DNA from: Oryzias latipes
Lineage: Eukaryota > Chordata > Actinopteri > Beloniformes > Adrianichthyidae
DNA: 64,000 nucleotides
NCBI RefSeq assembly: GCF_002234675.1
Contig: NC_019862.2
Coordinates: 23,308,160 to 23,372,159, forward strand
Direction: 5' to 3'
Shown: positions 1-10,957 of the stretch, piece after piece
Layout: each line of letters opens with the position of its first letter
How positions within the stretch are numbered: position 1 is the stretch's first letter
Made by a program: the position numbers and the translations under genes
Notes under the pieces: model-generated
Seen by the model: the letters and a program-made list of their open reading frames with translations, nothing else
What the model was told of the DNA's origin: nothing
Database searches by the model: none

Positions 1-755
1 TCTGTTAGCTCAAAATAGTTAAAAGTTTCCCCCAAACATTTTGAAAACAAATAATTTCTCAGAAGATTAATCACCATAAGTGCACAGTATTTTCCACACT
101 ATAGGGCTCTCCATCAATGAATGGCCTATGTTTGAATGGTCTATAATTCCCACATTGTTAGTAACACATAAAAAGACAAAAAAGGCACAGTCAAAGCGAC
201 ACATAAGCCACGTTAGCAAATTCACAACACCTACAACCCCCTAACTCGTTTGCAACACGTAAAAAAACAGACACTAAGACAAACATCACTGTGACTACAC
301 TAACTCCCCACCTTGTTTGTAATACATAAAATACACAGTCCTACATGATAGCCACTTTAGCATATTCACAATAACATCCAACCAAACATTTCGACAGAGC
401 GGCGTGTACTTCTCAAAATCGCTGCGACATCAGTGAACTCAATCAGAATTAATTCATTTACAGGCACTCCGGAATTTAGGGTGCACTAAAATGTACGTAC
501 ACCAGGGGACATCAGTGCAGAGCAAAGGCCTGTGCGTTCTCTTAGCCGCCACATCATTCTCCCAAACACACCAAAATAGTGATTACCAGTGAGACAAGAG
601 GCAAGATGCACAGCTCCAACCCAGCTGAAAGCTAAAATTAGTGGAGCTTTTTAGACAAAAGTGGAACTCTTTTCCTGCCGCAACTTACACCACAACTCCA
701 CACAACCAATCTCTTTGTAAATTAGTTCCTTCAGCTAAGAAAAAGTCAAACTCAC
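1..755. other. intron of the unnamed minus-strand gene (left edge)
   Basis: This stretch follows the splice donor of the exon at 756-823 on the minus strand, so it should be intron, with the next exon beyond the window edge. It is AT-rich with no open frame bounded by splice sites that I could support. I see no recognisable repeat here. Confidence 0.4.
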
Positions 756-823
756 CTGCTCAAACTCTCTGAGGCTGTGCATCTGCACTGGCGGGCCTTT
801 GTCCGTTTCCTCAAAGGAGAAAT
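756..823 (-). CDS. third coding exon of unnamed gene (partial, continues left of window)
   Basis: A 68-nt exon read on the minus strand. It is preceded by a strong acceptor (pyrimidine tract ending TTTGTGCAG) and followed by a GTGAGT donor. The frame gives FSFEETDKGPPVQ then MHSLREFEQ. Its first two bases complete the codon begun in the exon at 2467-2519, and it ends in phase 0. The final residues (SLREFEQ) resemble the residues just upstream of the CM1 motif in centrosomin, CDK5RAP2 and myomegalin. The CM1 core itself would lie in the next exon, which is not in the window. The exon call rests on splice sites and phase. The family hint is inference only. Confidence 0.7.
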
Positions 824-964
824 CTGCACAAAGAAGGGAAACGGGTCAAATCCAACCAGAGTTTTTCCAAACCACAGGAGTTTAAAGCTCAGAGATGAAT
901 TTCTGAGTATTTCTCTAGCCCTATCAGTGTGAATAAGGAGCAGATGGAAAAATGCTGTTGGAAA

Positions 965-1205
965 AAAAGCTCATTTGTGACGTAGAAAATACACTGGGCG
1001 GGTCACAAGCTCCCTTATCCGCTCCCCAATAGGTGGAGGAAGGAGAGGTGGGGTTGCGCCACACCAACAGCCTTGCACACAACGCAGAAACGAATTTCCG
1101 CAGAAACTATGTCCAGTAGAAAACTGCAGGTTTTCAATGGTGGAATCATCATTAAAAGACCGCTGGGAACACTTTTAAATTAAATCAAAAGATCAAACTT
1201 TAATC
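965..1205 (-). repeat. dispersed repeat family B, copy 1
   Basis: This matches, in reverse orientation, the repeats at 58128-58375 and 62585-62750. Shared blocks are the GAAAATAC..CTGGG..GTCACAAGCT block, the GCGCCACACCAA block and the AAAAGACC.CTGGGAAC block. No coding capacity is visible. It lies in an intron of the left-edge gene. Confidence 0.6.
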
Positions 1206-2088
1206 AGAGCATTAAAGTGTTGAATTTTCAAATAAAGAAGCATCTCCTAATTTAGCGTGGCTTTATTTACAAATATTACACCTGAAGATTAATATTGAGG
1301 AAGATGAGCAAAGGAAACTTCAATTTCCAAACTGTTTTAAAGTGCTGAAGTGTGTCACCTGATCAGAAATGATAACATATCAGTAATGTTAAAGAAAAAG
1401 AATCACTAGAAATGAGGATTATTTCTAAAAGCACTAGTTCAGCTGCAGTTTTACTTGCCTCTGCTGGTAAAAATATTCAAATTGTGGAAAAAAATTGAGA
1501 CAAAAAGTCTCAGAATTGAAAAATGTAAACTTAATAAAACGAATCAAACAGCTGGTTGTGACAGTGACCTGCACTAAACGGTCAGTTATTAGTCATGACA
1601 TGCCGCAGATTCTACAAATAACTGTTTAGTCAACAGAGGAACTCAAGAGGGTCATTGTAATCAGTCTTTTACATTGCAAAAACACTGAAAAGTACTTTTG
1701 TCTGGTTTCTACTTAAATATCTTTTTTATACTTTTAAAGATTTTTTAGGCAAAACTTTTATTTCTGAACCGTGAGTAATCTCAGTTCATGAAACAGGGTT
1801 GTTTAAGTTAGGGAAACTAGAAAGTTTGATGAACTAAAAACAGATTTATTTAACAACAGCAGATGTTTGACAGTAAACATGTACGTATAACTTTTAAGAC
1901 AAATTTGTCTTAAAATTTGTGATTCTAGACTCACTTTAAGCTGATAATAGTCTGCAAATGTATAAAATAAATCTACTTATGGCAGTAAAATAGTTTTTGC
2001 GCAATTTTAGGACATGATTTTCAATTATCAGTGCAATATATCTCAAATTGATCTAAAATCTATCTAAAATCTAAAATTGATCTAAAAT

Positions 2089-2209
2089 CCCCCCCATGGG
2101 AGCTGGAGGAAGTGGCTGGGGTGAGGGAAGTCTGGGCACCTCTTCTAAGACTGCTGCCCCCGCGACCCGGACCCGGATAAGCGGAGGAAGATGGATTGAT
2201 GGATGGATA
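2089..2209 (+). mobile_element. 3' tail fragment of an RTE/Rex3-like LINE
   Basis: The segment reads like the 3' end common to teleost RTE/Rex3-type elements. It has a GC-rich block with GACTGCTGCCCCCGCGACCC, then CCGGATAAGCGGAGGAAGAT, then a short GGAT tail. Flanking TCTAAAAT-rich sequence on both sides may be a partly duplicated target site. Only the 3' end is present, as expected for 5'-truncated retroposition. The family name is recalled from fish genomes and not searched. Confidence 0.55.
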
Positions 2210-2466
2210 TATCTAAAATTGAAAGTTTATAGCTAATTTCAGGATTAATTTTGTTTTAAAAAAGCACCACATAACTCATATTCCAATAAATCTTTAGAAA
2301 GTTCTACTTTAAGCAGATTTTTCTTCTTATAACAAGGGAAAACACCTTGTGTTCTATATATTTCAACTTGGAAATATTTTTTCAGTGTATGCTGCAGGAG
2401 AATGGGCAAACAAAGCATCTATGAACACTGAGTTATAATAAATGTATATTTGGTGAGGAGACTCAC

Positions 2467-2519
2467 CCATCAAAGGTCCGACGCTCTTTGGCCTAGCCTG
2501 TTTATCAGCACCAGTGTGC
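2467..2519 (-). CDS. second coding exon of unnamed gene
   Basis: A 53-nt exon on the minus strand. Its acceptor follows TTGTCTTGTTTTTAG and its donor is GTGAGTCTCC. The first base completes the AGG codon opened in the exon at 6937, and the rest reads HTGADKQARPKSVGPLM. The last base G begins a codon completed (GAT, Asp) by the exon at 756-823. Both phases fit without adjustment, and no frame stop appears, which is good evidence for a real exon. The peptide is basic and low in hydrophobic residues, so it is probably a disordered N-terminal region. Confidence 0.72.
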
Positions 2520-3230
2520 CTAAAAACAAGACAACAGTCAGCCGAATTCCCACACAGTCACAGGCCAGTGGTGGAAACTGAGTCAGCGTATGCTCAAGTC
2601 ACACTGCCATCACTCACAGAGAAGCACAGTAAACAAAGACAGCAGAGGAGGAGCTAAAACGCCCCTCAAGACCTTCTACTAAAAGAGCAATTCACCCACG
2701 TACTTCCTGAAAAGGTCACCACCTGACTTTTGTCATTCAGCTTCATCAAGTTACTGTTTCAAGCAAAGAAAAGGTCACGATAGAGTCGTAAAAAAAGCTC
2801 AAACTTGAAATGATAAAAATATTGGTGGGTGCAAAGACAGCTTTCCCGATTCTTCAGAGAAGTAGTTTAACTTTTCATCCCCTTTTCATTTGTTCTACCC
2901 ATCATGGCAATATGCAAAGTTTTTAGATCATTGTTTGATTGATTTCAAACTTGTTCAGCAATAAAAAAAAAGTAAAAAAACAACAACACATAAATATGTA
3001 AAAAACATTTTAGATATTAATTCATATTGATTTGAAAGTCGGTAAAAGAAAATGATGCCATCTTCTTGACATTTAATTACTCCTATTCATAAATATGTGG
3101 TAATAATTGCACTCACAGTACACACAGGGTACATTGAAGCATTAAATAAAATGATTGTCAAACAGAGTTTGTTTAGCTGCTTAGTAGGGAAATGGGAAGA
3201 AGCTAATTTGGGAGTTGTGTCTCAGACTAC

Positions 3231-4175
3231 ATGGGCTTGAATTGTGGTGTGCCCCAGGGATCGATCCTGGGACCCCTTCTGTTCAACCTCTACATGCTGC
3301 CACTAGGGCAGTTAATACGCAGTAATAACATATCTTATCACAACTATGCAGATGATACTCAGATCTATGTGTCACTGACAACAGGTGAATATGGGCCGGT
3401 GGATTCTCTCAACCACTGCCTCCAACAGATCAGCGCGTGGATGCAGAACAACTTTCTCCAGCTAAACTCAGACAAGACCGAAGTTATTGTTTTTGGCCCA
3501 CAGAAACAAAGAGAAATTGTCAGCAGCTACCTTCATTCTCTGTCTCTTAAACCCTCAAATCAAGTCAGAAATCTAGGGGTAATCATGGACTCTGACCTGA
3601 ACTTTAACAGCCATATCAAGTCAGTAACATCAGCGGCATTTTACCACCTGAAAAACATTGCCAAAATCAAAAACATAATCTCAAAACGAGACCTGGAGAT
3701 ACTTATTCATGCATTTGTCTCCAGTAGGTTAGACTACTGTAACGGCCTGCTCACCGGCCTGTCCAAACGAGCTGTAAAACAGCTTCAGTACATCCAGAAT
3801 GCTGCTGCTCGAGTCCTGACCAAAACCAGGAAGTATGATCACATTAGTCCTGTGCTCAGGTCTTTGCACTGGCTCCCTGTTCCTCAAAGAATAGACTTCA
3901 AAGCAGCTCTGCTTGTGTACAAGTCTCTCCATGGCCACGCACCTAAGTACATCTCTGACATGTTAGTGCCATATGAACCATCTCGTACTCTGAGGACCTC
4001 AGGGACCGGCCTCCTGTTGATGCCCAGAGTCAGAACTAAACAAGGGGAATCAGCGTTTCAATATTCTGCAGCTAAAATCTGGAACAGCCTCCCTGAAGGC
4101 GTAAGACAGGCCTCTTCTGTGTTCATGTTCAAATCTAGACTTAAAACATTTCTGTTTAGCCGTGTATATGACTGA
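3231..4175 (+). pseudogene. LINE reverse transcriptase, C-terminal fragment
   Basis: An open frame of 314 codons encodes the palm-to-thumb part of a non-LTR reverse transcriptase. [18 protein letters not shown] near residues 5-22 is the conserved PQGS..GPLLF motif. [11 protein letters not shown] near residues 38-48 contains the catalytic [18 protein letters not shown] and the [20 protein letters not shown] block are typical of the C-terminal part of fish L2/CR1 ORF2 proteins. The endonuclease domain and first RT motifs are missing, so it cannot be autonomous. The absence of internal stops over 945 bases suggests a fairly recent insertion. It is not a host gene. Confidence 0.88.
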
Positions 4176-4353
4176 AAGGTCCTATCTGCACCTTTCTTTC
4201 CTTCCTTTCTTTTTAAATCTTTTTTTTTTCTTCCTTTCTTTTAAAGTAAATTTTATGTTGATTATTCTATGATGTATTGTGATTTTAATGCATTTTTCTG
4301 TTTTGTGAAGCACCTTGAATTACTTTGTGTACGAATTGTGCTATACAAATAAA

Positions 4354-4380
4354 CTTGCCTTGCCTTGCCTTGCCTTGCCT
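4354..4380. repeat. TTGCC pentanucleotide repeat
   Basis: About five tandem TTGCC units form the 3' terminus of the LINE copy that ends here. Confidence 0.9.
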
Positions 4381-4550
4381 AATTTAAATAATCCCACCTC
4401 TATTATGCATTTAGGTTTTACTTAACTTTTTTTTTTTTTTACATAATTTCCATAATCCAGTTCTTAACATCTATTAATGCTTTCAATTTAATTGCAGATT
4501 ATTTGTCAAGTAAAGATTGATTATCAAATATTGTTACACTGTTGCAGACA

Positions 4551-5687
4551 TCTTTAATTAGGGATGGGTATCGTTAAGGTTTTAACGGTACTAACACTCT
4601 TATTGATACTGCTTATCGATCTGGTATATTAATCATACCCTTATCGATACTTTTTGAGGATAAAAAATAAAGAAATAAATAACAAATTAAGAAAATAAAG
4701 TGTTTTATTTCCTCATTATGCAACAACATTGTTTTATTAACAGAACATTTTACTTTATACATTTTTCCAACTTGAAAAGTAAAATACGTGAAAAAAGTAG
4801 TTATTTAAAGAAAAATAAACAGCAATGTTTTGACATTTTGCTGTCATGATGTAAATATAAAACAAATAAATAAACTGTTCACTCTAAAATATAATAGTTG
4901 CACAGGGCAACATGGTGCTTTCTGCTGGTAAATTGCAGAAAGCCGCATGTTCCTTTTATTTATTTGATTAAATTTTTTAAAGTTCTGCATATGGTGCGTG
5001 ATTTGAACTATAATAAACACATTCATCTTTGCTAATAATTTACTTTTTCTGCGAGTCCTGTGTCCAGGGCTTCTGGGGGAATTTCCATTGTATTCATTTC
5101 CATTACAAGCTGCGTGCGTACTTGAGTGCGCGACGCGGTTATTACTGTTGTCCTTGACTCCATAACACCAAACATGAACGTGCACCCCCAACACACTTGT
5201 GTAAGCTCTCACGCACTCTCGTGCAGCACGCACTCCTTCTTCTTACACACGCAGCGTGCTGACACACATACACATACTCATTCTACAACACCTATATAGT
5301 TAGTTCATCTGTTAGTAGTTGGTTGTTACTATTATTTGTTAATAAAGAATATTGCGTTCTAAGTATGAATTGTATTCATTTGCGACGCGGCCGCTGGGGG
5401 ATTATGTGTTCGGCGGTGGTGGTGGTGGTGGTGGTGGTGGTGGTGGGGGGGGGGGGGGGGGGGGTTAACCGCGACGCCATGACTCCTGCTGCTTCATCAG
5501 CACGGTGATTAAAAATACCACACCATCACAGCTCTAATTTATATCTTGTGGACACAAAAAAAAATGTGACTTCTTTAGTACCGATAGTAGAACCATTTCT
5601 GTCAGATCTTTCCGATACTACAGTCTTGAAGAATGTTGCCCTGGGGCTCGTTCAATACCGGGCTCGGTACCCATCCCTATCTTTAAT
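4551..5687. mobile_element. non-autonomous hAT-type DNA transposon with perfect 8-bp TSD
   Basis: The element spans 4559-5679 (1121 bp). Its left end is TAGGGATGGGTATCG and its right end is the complement of TAGGGATGGGTACCG, so the termini are inverted repeats. An exact 8-bp duplication, TCTTTAAT, flanks it at 4551-4558 and 5680-5687, which is the hAT hallmark. The longest internal frame is 129 codons with no transposase motif that I can see, so it is non-autonomous. It contains a GGT/poly-G tract. It sits in the first intron of the left-edge gene, 0.2 kb from the LINE. Confidence 0.85.
5413..5464 (+). repeat. GGT microsatellite running into poly-G
   Basis: About ten GGT units are followed by about 20 consecutive G, inside the hAT element. 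This is G-quadruplex-prone and prone to slippage. The overlapping open frame with poly-Val and poly-Gly is a by-product of the repeat. Confidence 0.9.
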
Positions 5688-6936
5688 ACACGTCACACAT
5701 TTTTTTATTGTTATCAATAAGAAATTAAAAGAGCAATGTAAATTAAAGCTGGCGCTACCAGCCCCAGCCATCGTGGCCCTCTCCAAACACCCCCTCGTTG
5801 GCCAAGTGGCTGCTACAAATTCATGAAAAACTCAATTTTCAAAATGTTCAGGTACAAAATGTGAGTCATTTTTGTGAGCTCGCCAGGCGAACACTGTTCA
5901 AAATCTACAAACTTTAACACCGACATTGTTTCCCAAGTAGCATCTCAGTGATGTTTGAGGATTTATGAGGTGATAAAGTGAAATTCTAATGTCGTACTTA
6001 AGGTGATCCTTCTAATGAAGATTCCAGATGGCAGCCTCTTCTGGAGGTCAAAGGTTAACTAAACTTAAATTGTGGTTTTAGACTTGTATATAAAATTTTG
6101 TGAAGATCACTTGAAAAGAAAAATGATTTCCTATAGTGTGGAAAAATGTGGAAAATTGCTCATTTTCACACTTTACCGTAGGTCCTGTGGCCATCCCATA
6201 ATAATTTTCAGAACTTCCCATTGGTTATGCCCGATGTGGGTTTTGATTTTGGTAGAGGATTTTGAAATGTTTCTCTAAGCTTCATAAGACCTGTTGGCCC
6301 CATTCATTTTTTAGAGGACTTCTCCCGTTGTGATGTCATCATTGTTTTGGTGGTGGTGGGGGGTGTTCACTGTGCCCAAAATTATTTTTTAACCGGGAAC
6401 TAGCCGCGTGAAGATTTTGGAGAATTTTTGAGTATGAAGGGGGAGGATATTTTCGCTAAAAAGCAATACTACTACACACAACTTGCTGCCAAAAGTTACT
6501 GAAATACAAGCAGTATCTAGTCAAAGAGACTAAACGACTTTCTGAGACATTTCATCATAACAAGAGTCTCCAGTTTTGATGTTATCTTTCCAGTGATGAG
6601 CTGGAATTTGATGAAACAACACAACCTCAGATAAACCTGCCTCTTTCTTTGTTTTCTCCCTAAACATGAGTAAATAGCTAGCCGTTTGGTCAATTATGTG
6701 TATTGATGAAGGCTTGAAGAGGTTAAAGTACCAGTAGTCGACAGAGATAATCTACTGGCAGGAACTGGTGGACTCCAGGGTTATGTAATTCTGGCACAAA
6801 GGTTAGTTTCCCTGTTTAAAAAAAAAAAAAGAAACCTTTAGTTTGCCCTCATTCAGTGAAGAGCAAAAGGCTTTGCCATTCATGTACATCTATGAAAGCA
6901 CACCATCGTGACTGATCATCACACAGAAAGTCTTAC
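5688..6936. other. intron of unnamed gene, nothing recognised
   Basis: This is non-coding sequence between the hAT element and the first coding exon. Short open frames here have no splice signals or recognisable motifs. A poly-A tract lies near 6818-6830. Confidence 0.4.
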
Positions 6937-6962
6937 CTTCCTCTGTACAGAAATCCACTCAT
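6937..6962 (-). CDS. first coding exon of unnamed gene (start codon)
   Basis: The ATG at 6962-6960 (context GACGATGAG, A at -3) begins MSGFLYRG, with two bases of the next codon before a GTAAGA donor. Joined to the exons at 2467-2519 and 756-823 it gives 49 residues with no stop and correct phases: MSGFLYRGR, HTGADKQARPKSVGPLM, D, then FSFEETDKGPP. The exon probably starts at 7017, after the acceptor CCTTTTTTTACCAG. The frame is also open upstream to 7017, so the exon could be internal coding and the true start could lie further upstream. The gene reads in the same direction as prrx1 and GORAB. I cannot name it. A centrosomin/CDK5RAP2/myomegalin-like protein is a weak guess. Confidence 0.65.
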
Positions 6963-7017
6963 CGTCCCTGCAGAGTGGTTCAAGAACAACACAGACTGAC
7001 AGGCCTTCCTCCTATAG
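6963..7017 (-). other. probable 5' UTR part of first coding exon, unnamed gene
   Basis: These 55 bases lie between a good splice acceptor (T7 tract then ACCAG at 7018-7020) and the ATG. They stay open in the frame of the ATG, so they could be coding if an upstream exon supplies a start. Confidence 0.45.
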
Positions 7018-7369
7018 CTGGTAAAAAAAGGAGTCCCTAGTTTTCAGTACCAGTTATTACCAGACTCCCAGTTGAAATCCAGCAAATAGTCTTCAAAAAG
7101 TCCATCTTCAAATCAACTCAGACCTATGGCCGTCAGGATTCCTTCTCCAAGTTGTGTTTTTCCATTCAGATTCAAAGGATGGTGACCACAGTCTGACTGC
7201 TTGGCCGCGAGGATCCCACAGGAGCGAGCCGAGCACCCAGGCAGTTATTTGACGTGGCAGAAAGCAGCAGTGGAGGTAAATACCGGCGTGGGAGCAAAGG
7301 TACAGAGACTCCCTGGTTCAGCATGAAAGAGGGATCTGTCTCAGCACGCTGCGCCAGGACTCGCCTCAC

Positions 7370-7480
7370 CTGGTGTGCGTCTGAGCATGTGCGGAAACCA
7401 CACCAACATCCTCCTGTTGGAGCCTGCACGACAGCCCCTGAACTGTCAGTTTGGCTCCGGTCCTTCAGGAAAGCAGGGTG
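7370..7480 (-). other. candidate 5' non-coding exon / promoter-proximal DNA of unnamed gene
   Basis: A strong donor (CACACCAG then GTGAGG, exon end at 7370) lies 350 bases upstream of the acceptor at 7018, in a locally GC-richer stretch. It could be the first exon. An ATG within it is not in frame with MSGF and would be a short upstream frame. The exon start was not located. Confidence 0.25.
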
Positions 7481-8094
7481 GAGCGCGTGAAGCTCCAATG
7501 TGTGTGCACCCCCACCCCTCCTCGCCATGCAGGTGTGCGTGACAGACAAGTTGGAGCAGGTAAACCTGGATATGAATCCAGACAGTAATCTGCGACACAA
7601 AATGTTCTGAGCTGGAATGGATGGATGTTTTCTTTGCAGAAAACAGACATACACAAGGATAACAAAGACCAAGAGCTTTCAGATGAAAAGAAAACACTGG
7701 AAGTCTGGGATCAGAAGAATGCCTTTGGTTGGATTCAAACAGAGAAACTGAAAAGGGGTGGGGCAACTCCGGATCAAAGAGGTCACAGCAGCTATGGATC
7801 AAAATTTATGGAGAAGCTTTCACTGCACTTCTAAATACAGGAATGTGTCATCTGCAAAAAAAAAGAATAAATCTAGACAACCAAAGATCACAAGATTTTC
7901 CCTGCAGAATCCGGCATTCATGCAGCTTTCCAAGTTAAAACAAGAAGTTTGATTTCTAAAATATTTTCTCTGTTATTTCACTGCAGCTTTTCAAATTAAG
8001 AGTCTCTTTATGTCAGGGTAGACTTAAAGATGAAAATCAGGTATTTCTTTATTCAAACTGTTAAGAATCTGGTGCAGACAAAAATGCCATTTGA

Positions 8095-8462
8095 AAAAGA
8101 TTGCATTTGTGATGTGGACAGCTACAACAAGTCACAAGCTGCCTACTCTGCTCCATTCTGACGCATCCACTTGTAGACAAATAGAATCATGTACGTCTTT
8201 GTTTTCCTCCTCTGAGCTGGCATCTGGATTGAAATCTGTATGGCTGTATAACTCTGATATTGCTCGCCATATTTGTTGCACCGCTAATGTTAGTTTGGGG
8301 TTGTGAGGGACTGTAAGCTTGCGAGAGAGCACGTTAACAGATGGAGGGCAGGAAATGGGGGTGCTCTTACTTACTTAATTACAGATGAACTACTGACACT
8401 CTGCAAATTCTATGTCCTAGAAAACAAAATCATAATCAAAAGACCACTGGAAACCCTTTTCC
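8095..8462 (-). repeat. dispersed repeat family B, copy 2 (long form)
   Basis: This shares long blocks with 9715-10110: CATCCACTTGTAGACAA, CTTTGTTTTCCTC, GCTCGCCAT..TTTGTTGCAC, and the AAAAGACCACTGG end. The long form has a central block that the other copies lack. It is followed by an AT-rich region (8463-8700) resembling hAT-internal sequence. Confidence 0.6.
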
Positions 8463-9714
8463 GATATATCAATATACGATATCTTTAAAACAAGATGTCG
8501 TATAGTAGTAGTTACAGCTATAGAAATATGTATGCCGGTATATATTTTAATAGGCAAACTGAAACAGTCTGATTATTATTTAGTATAAACAGCAAATTAC
8601 AATTTAACACTGCCATTTCTGCCAGGTACATTAAACTATTTAAAAATAAAGAAATTAAAAACAAGTTAAACAAAATGAACCAAAACATTTTCTGTCCGAT
8701 TCAAATTCTTTTGATGAAGCAACTTATTCCTCATCCAAATTATCACCATCACCACTTGATCTTGAAATAAATATCCAATTTATGATTAATTATACAATGT
8801 CTTTTTTGAACACTTTAACTTCAGGGGTTTAAAGGGCTGAGGGCATTTTTCATGCATTGTTTGACATATTGTTATTTAGCTTGTTTTGTTGCTTTATGCA
8901 CACAAAGGTAGTCTCTAATTTGGTGTGTTTGACTTTATTTGAATCTTTTCATCTGTTTTATTGTTTTTCTACTTTCCTTCTAATTTAGCAAGTACTCCAA
9001 GTTAGAATTGTCCTTAACATTATTTAGCAAGATTATGCTAGTTTTTTAGTGGTCTTATATCTGTGTACAATGATTTTACTTTTAATGAAACATTTTTTCC
9101 CCAATATTCTACTTTTTAAACTCAATGAAAACTTTGCTTGTAACATTTAGTCCTAGATTTTCCAACTTATTCTGTTATACTGGCATATTTAGGCCACATT
9201 GTGTAGCCAATGTGGGCCAGCTACAGTTGCACCTTTCTAAATTTTGATTTGGATGCCTGTGAGCACAAACATCTACAATTTGGTTGAGTTATAAAAATAT
9301 ATATATATAAATTCATGGTCAGTACTTTTATGATAATAAATCCACTGAGACGTATTTTGGGCTCAGAGGGGCTGTATTATTTCTATTCTCCCTCTTTCCC
9401 AGCGCTTTCTTCTTCTGCATGAGGCAGAAATTCTCGCATACCTGTGTCACGTTCCACACATGCAGCTGCTTCACTCAGGGGAGGTGGGGAGCTGAGAGAG
9501 TGGAGGCAGAGAGTCTGAACACAGGACAAAGAAGAACATCCCAGGCTGGGTTGTTGAGCCAAATACCTTATGCAACCAGCCAAAAAAAAACTACTTTACT
9601 GAGAGATTTACTGCTCTTCTCCTGCACATTTATGCACATGTTTATATCTGACACAAGCTGGAGGAAGAAACCTCCCAAGGTGTTAAGTGTACTATTTTAA
9701 CATTTCTCTTCTGC

Positions 9715-10110
9715 CTTTTGGTTCCGTTCCCTTCTGATGCAACCACCTGTAGACAACTAGATCCATGTCCGCCTTTGTTTTCCTCGTCTGAGCTGGTTTC
9801 TTGCCAAAATTTGTACAGCTGGATAGCTGCAAAATTGCTCGTCATTTTTGTTGCACTGGTTATGTTAGCTTGGGGATAGGAGGGGCTGTAAGCCAGCAGG
9901 CGAATGCATGAAACCGTAATGGGGAGGGTTAGGGGAATGGGGTTGCACCATGCCAACAGTCCCGGCTACTACTCAGGTGAATTTCATAATTAACTCCTGC
10001 CGCTCTGCAGAAACTACGTTCTAATGACACGGATTTTGGATAAAAACAGCATTATCAGAATTAAGAGACCAGTGGGAATCGAAAAAAGAGAAACCATTTT
10101 AAGTTAATAA
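9715..10110 (-). repeat. dispersed repeat family B, copy 3 (long form)
   Basis: This is about 400 bp, collinear with 8095-8462 and in the same orientation. It includes the GGGGTTGCACCATGCCAAC and AAGAGACCAGTGGGAA blocks shared with the copies at 965, 58128 and 62585. Confidence 0.6.
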
Positions 10111-10715
10111 AACAAAAACAAGTGTGATTTTTTTGAGAGTCCTGCTTGGAGGAGAAATGAACTGGAGCAAGCAAGTGGCCGATGTCCATCCTGACCACCC
10201 AATATGTCAGTCTACTCCTCGTCCCACTTTGGAGCGGCCGTGTAAATATTTCACACAGACTGCAGTCTCTCTTATATTGACTTGGAAGAGATTACTTCTT
10301 TATTTGGGGGGGGCAGCTGTAATAATATATCCTTTCAGGGTTGGCGCAACCTGAAAAGGTCACAGAAAGAAAACGAAAGGGTTTGTTGCGTTTGTTCAAG
10401 AATTTGAGAACTGGCAACGAAGAGGTGAAACATTAACACCCAGCTGACTGTCTGAATAACTTGGATCACCTTGATGAATGATGTTAGTTGAATGTTATTT
10501 CACTTGGAGGTGATGATTGGCCTTTGAGTCAGCTCAGAGGCCGAGTACAGAAGGGAGGGAGTTACAGTAAGAGAAGCAAGGAGACAGACTTGAAATGAGA
10601 GACAAGGTGGAAGTGCACACTGACACACCCTATAATTGTCCTGATGACACCTCTCTTTCATCCCGTCATTTTCTACTTCTCTGCAATCTCAATGTTACCT
10701 CCTTCATGAAGACAT

Positions 10716-10957
10716 CCCTGAGGTTTCTCCTTCTTTTTTTTTTCCAGAATCCACTTTTTCTTTATGAGTTTTTCCTCCAAGGAGGGTACAAGGCCGGAAA
10801 GCTAAGTCTGTTTAGTTTAGTTTGGTTCTTTCCCATTGAATTCTATGACTTCATGTTCTTTATGATTTCATGTTTGTTATATAATTACTGGTATGAAGGC
10901 CATTGAGACAACTATTGTTGTAAAATTGGGCTATATAGATAAAATTGAATTGAATCC
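10716..10957 (+). mobile_element. 3' end of a LINE/SINE with GAATTGAATTG tail
   Basis: The order of GAGGTTTCTCC, GAGTTTTTCCTCC, CATTGAGACAACTATTGTTG, GGGCTATATAGATAAA and ATTGAATTGAA matches a very common teleost non-LTR 3' UTR. It is 5'-truncated and has no coding part. Confidence 0.6.

Larger units (their letters stand above)
3206..4380 (+). mobile_element. 5'-truncated L2/CR1-type LINE with TTGCC tail
   Basis: A non-LTR retrotransposon fragment lies inside the first intron of the left-edge gene, antisense to that gene. It holds the C-terminal half of a reverse transcriptase (3231-4175), then a short T-rich 3' UTR with an AATAAA at 4348-4353. It ends in about five TTGCC units (4354-4380), the kind of short 3' repeat typical of L2/CR1 elements in fish. 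A stop at 3204-3206 and the loss of upstream RT motifs mark the 5' truncation. No clear target-site duplication was found, as is usual for this group. Confidence 0.85.

Noticed and set aside
5323-5508. Frame with poly-Val and poly-Gly
   Set aside because: Produced by a GGT/poly-G microsatellite inside a hAT element.
7172-7672. 166-codon minus-strand frame
   Set aside because: No recognisable domain and composition follows local GC content. The region is better read as promoter and 5' UTR of the left-edge gene.
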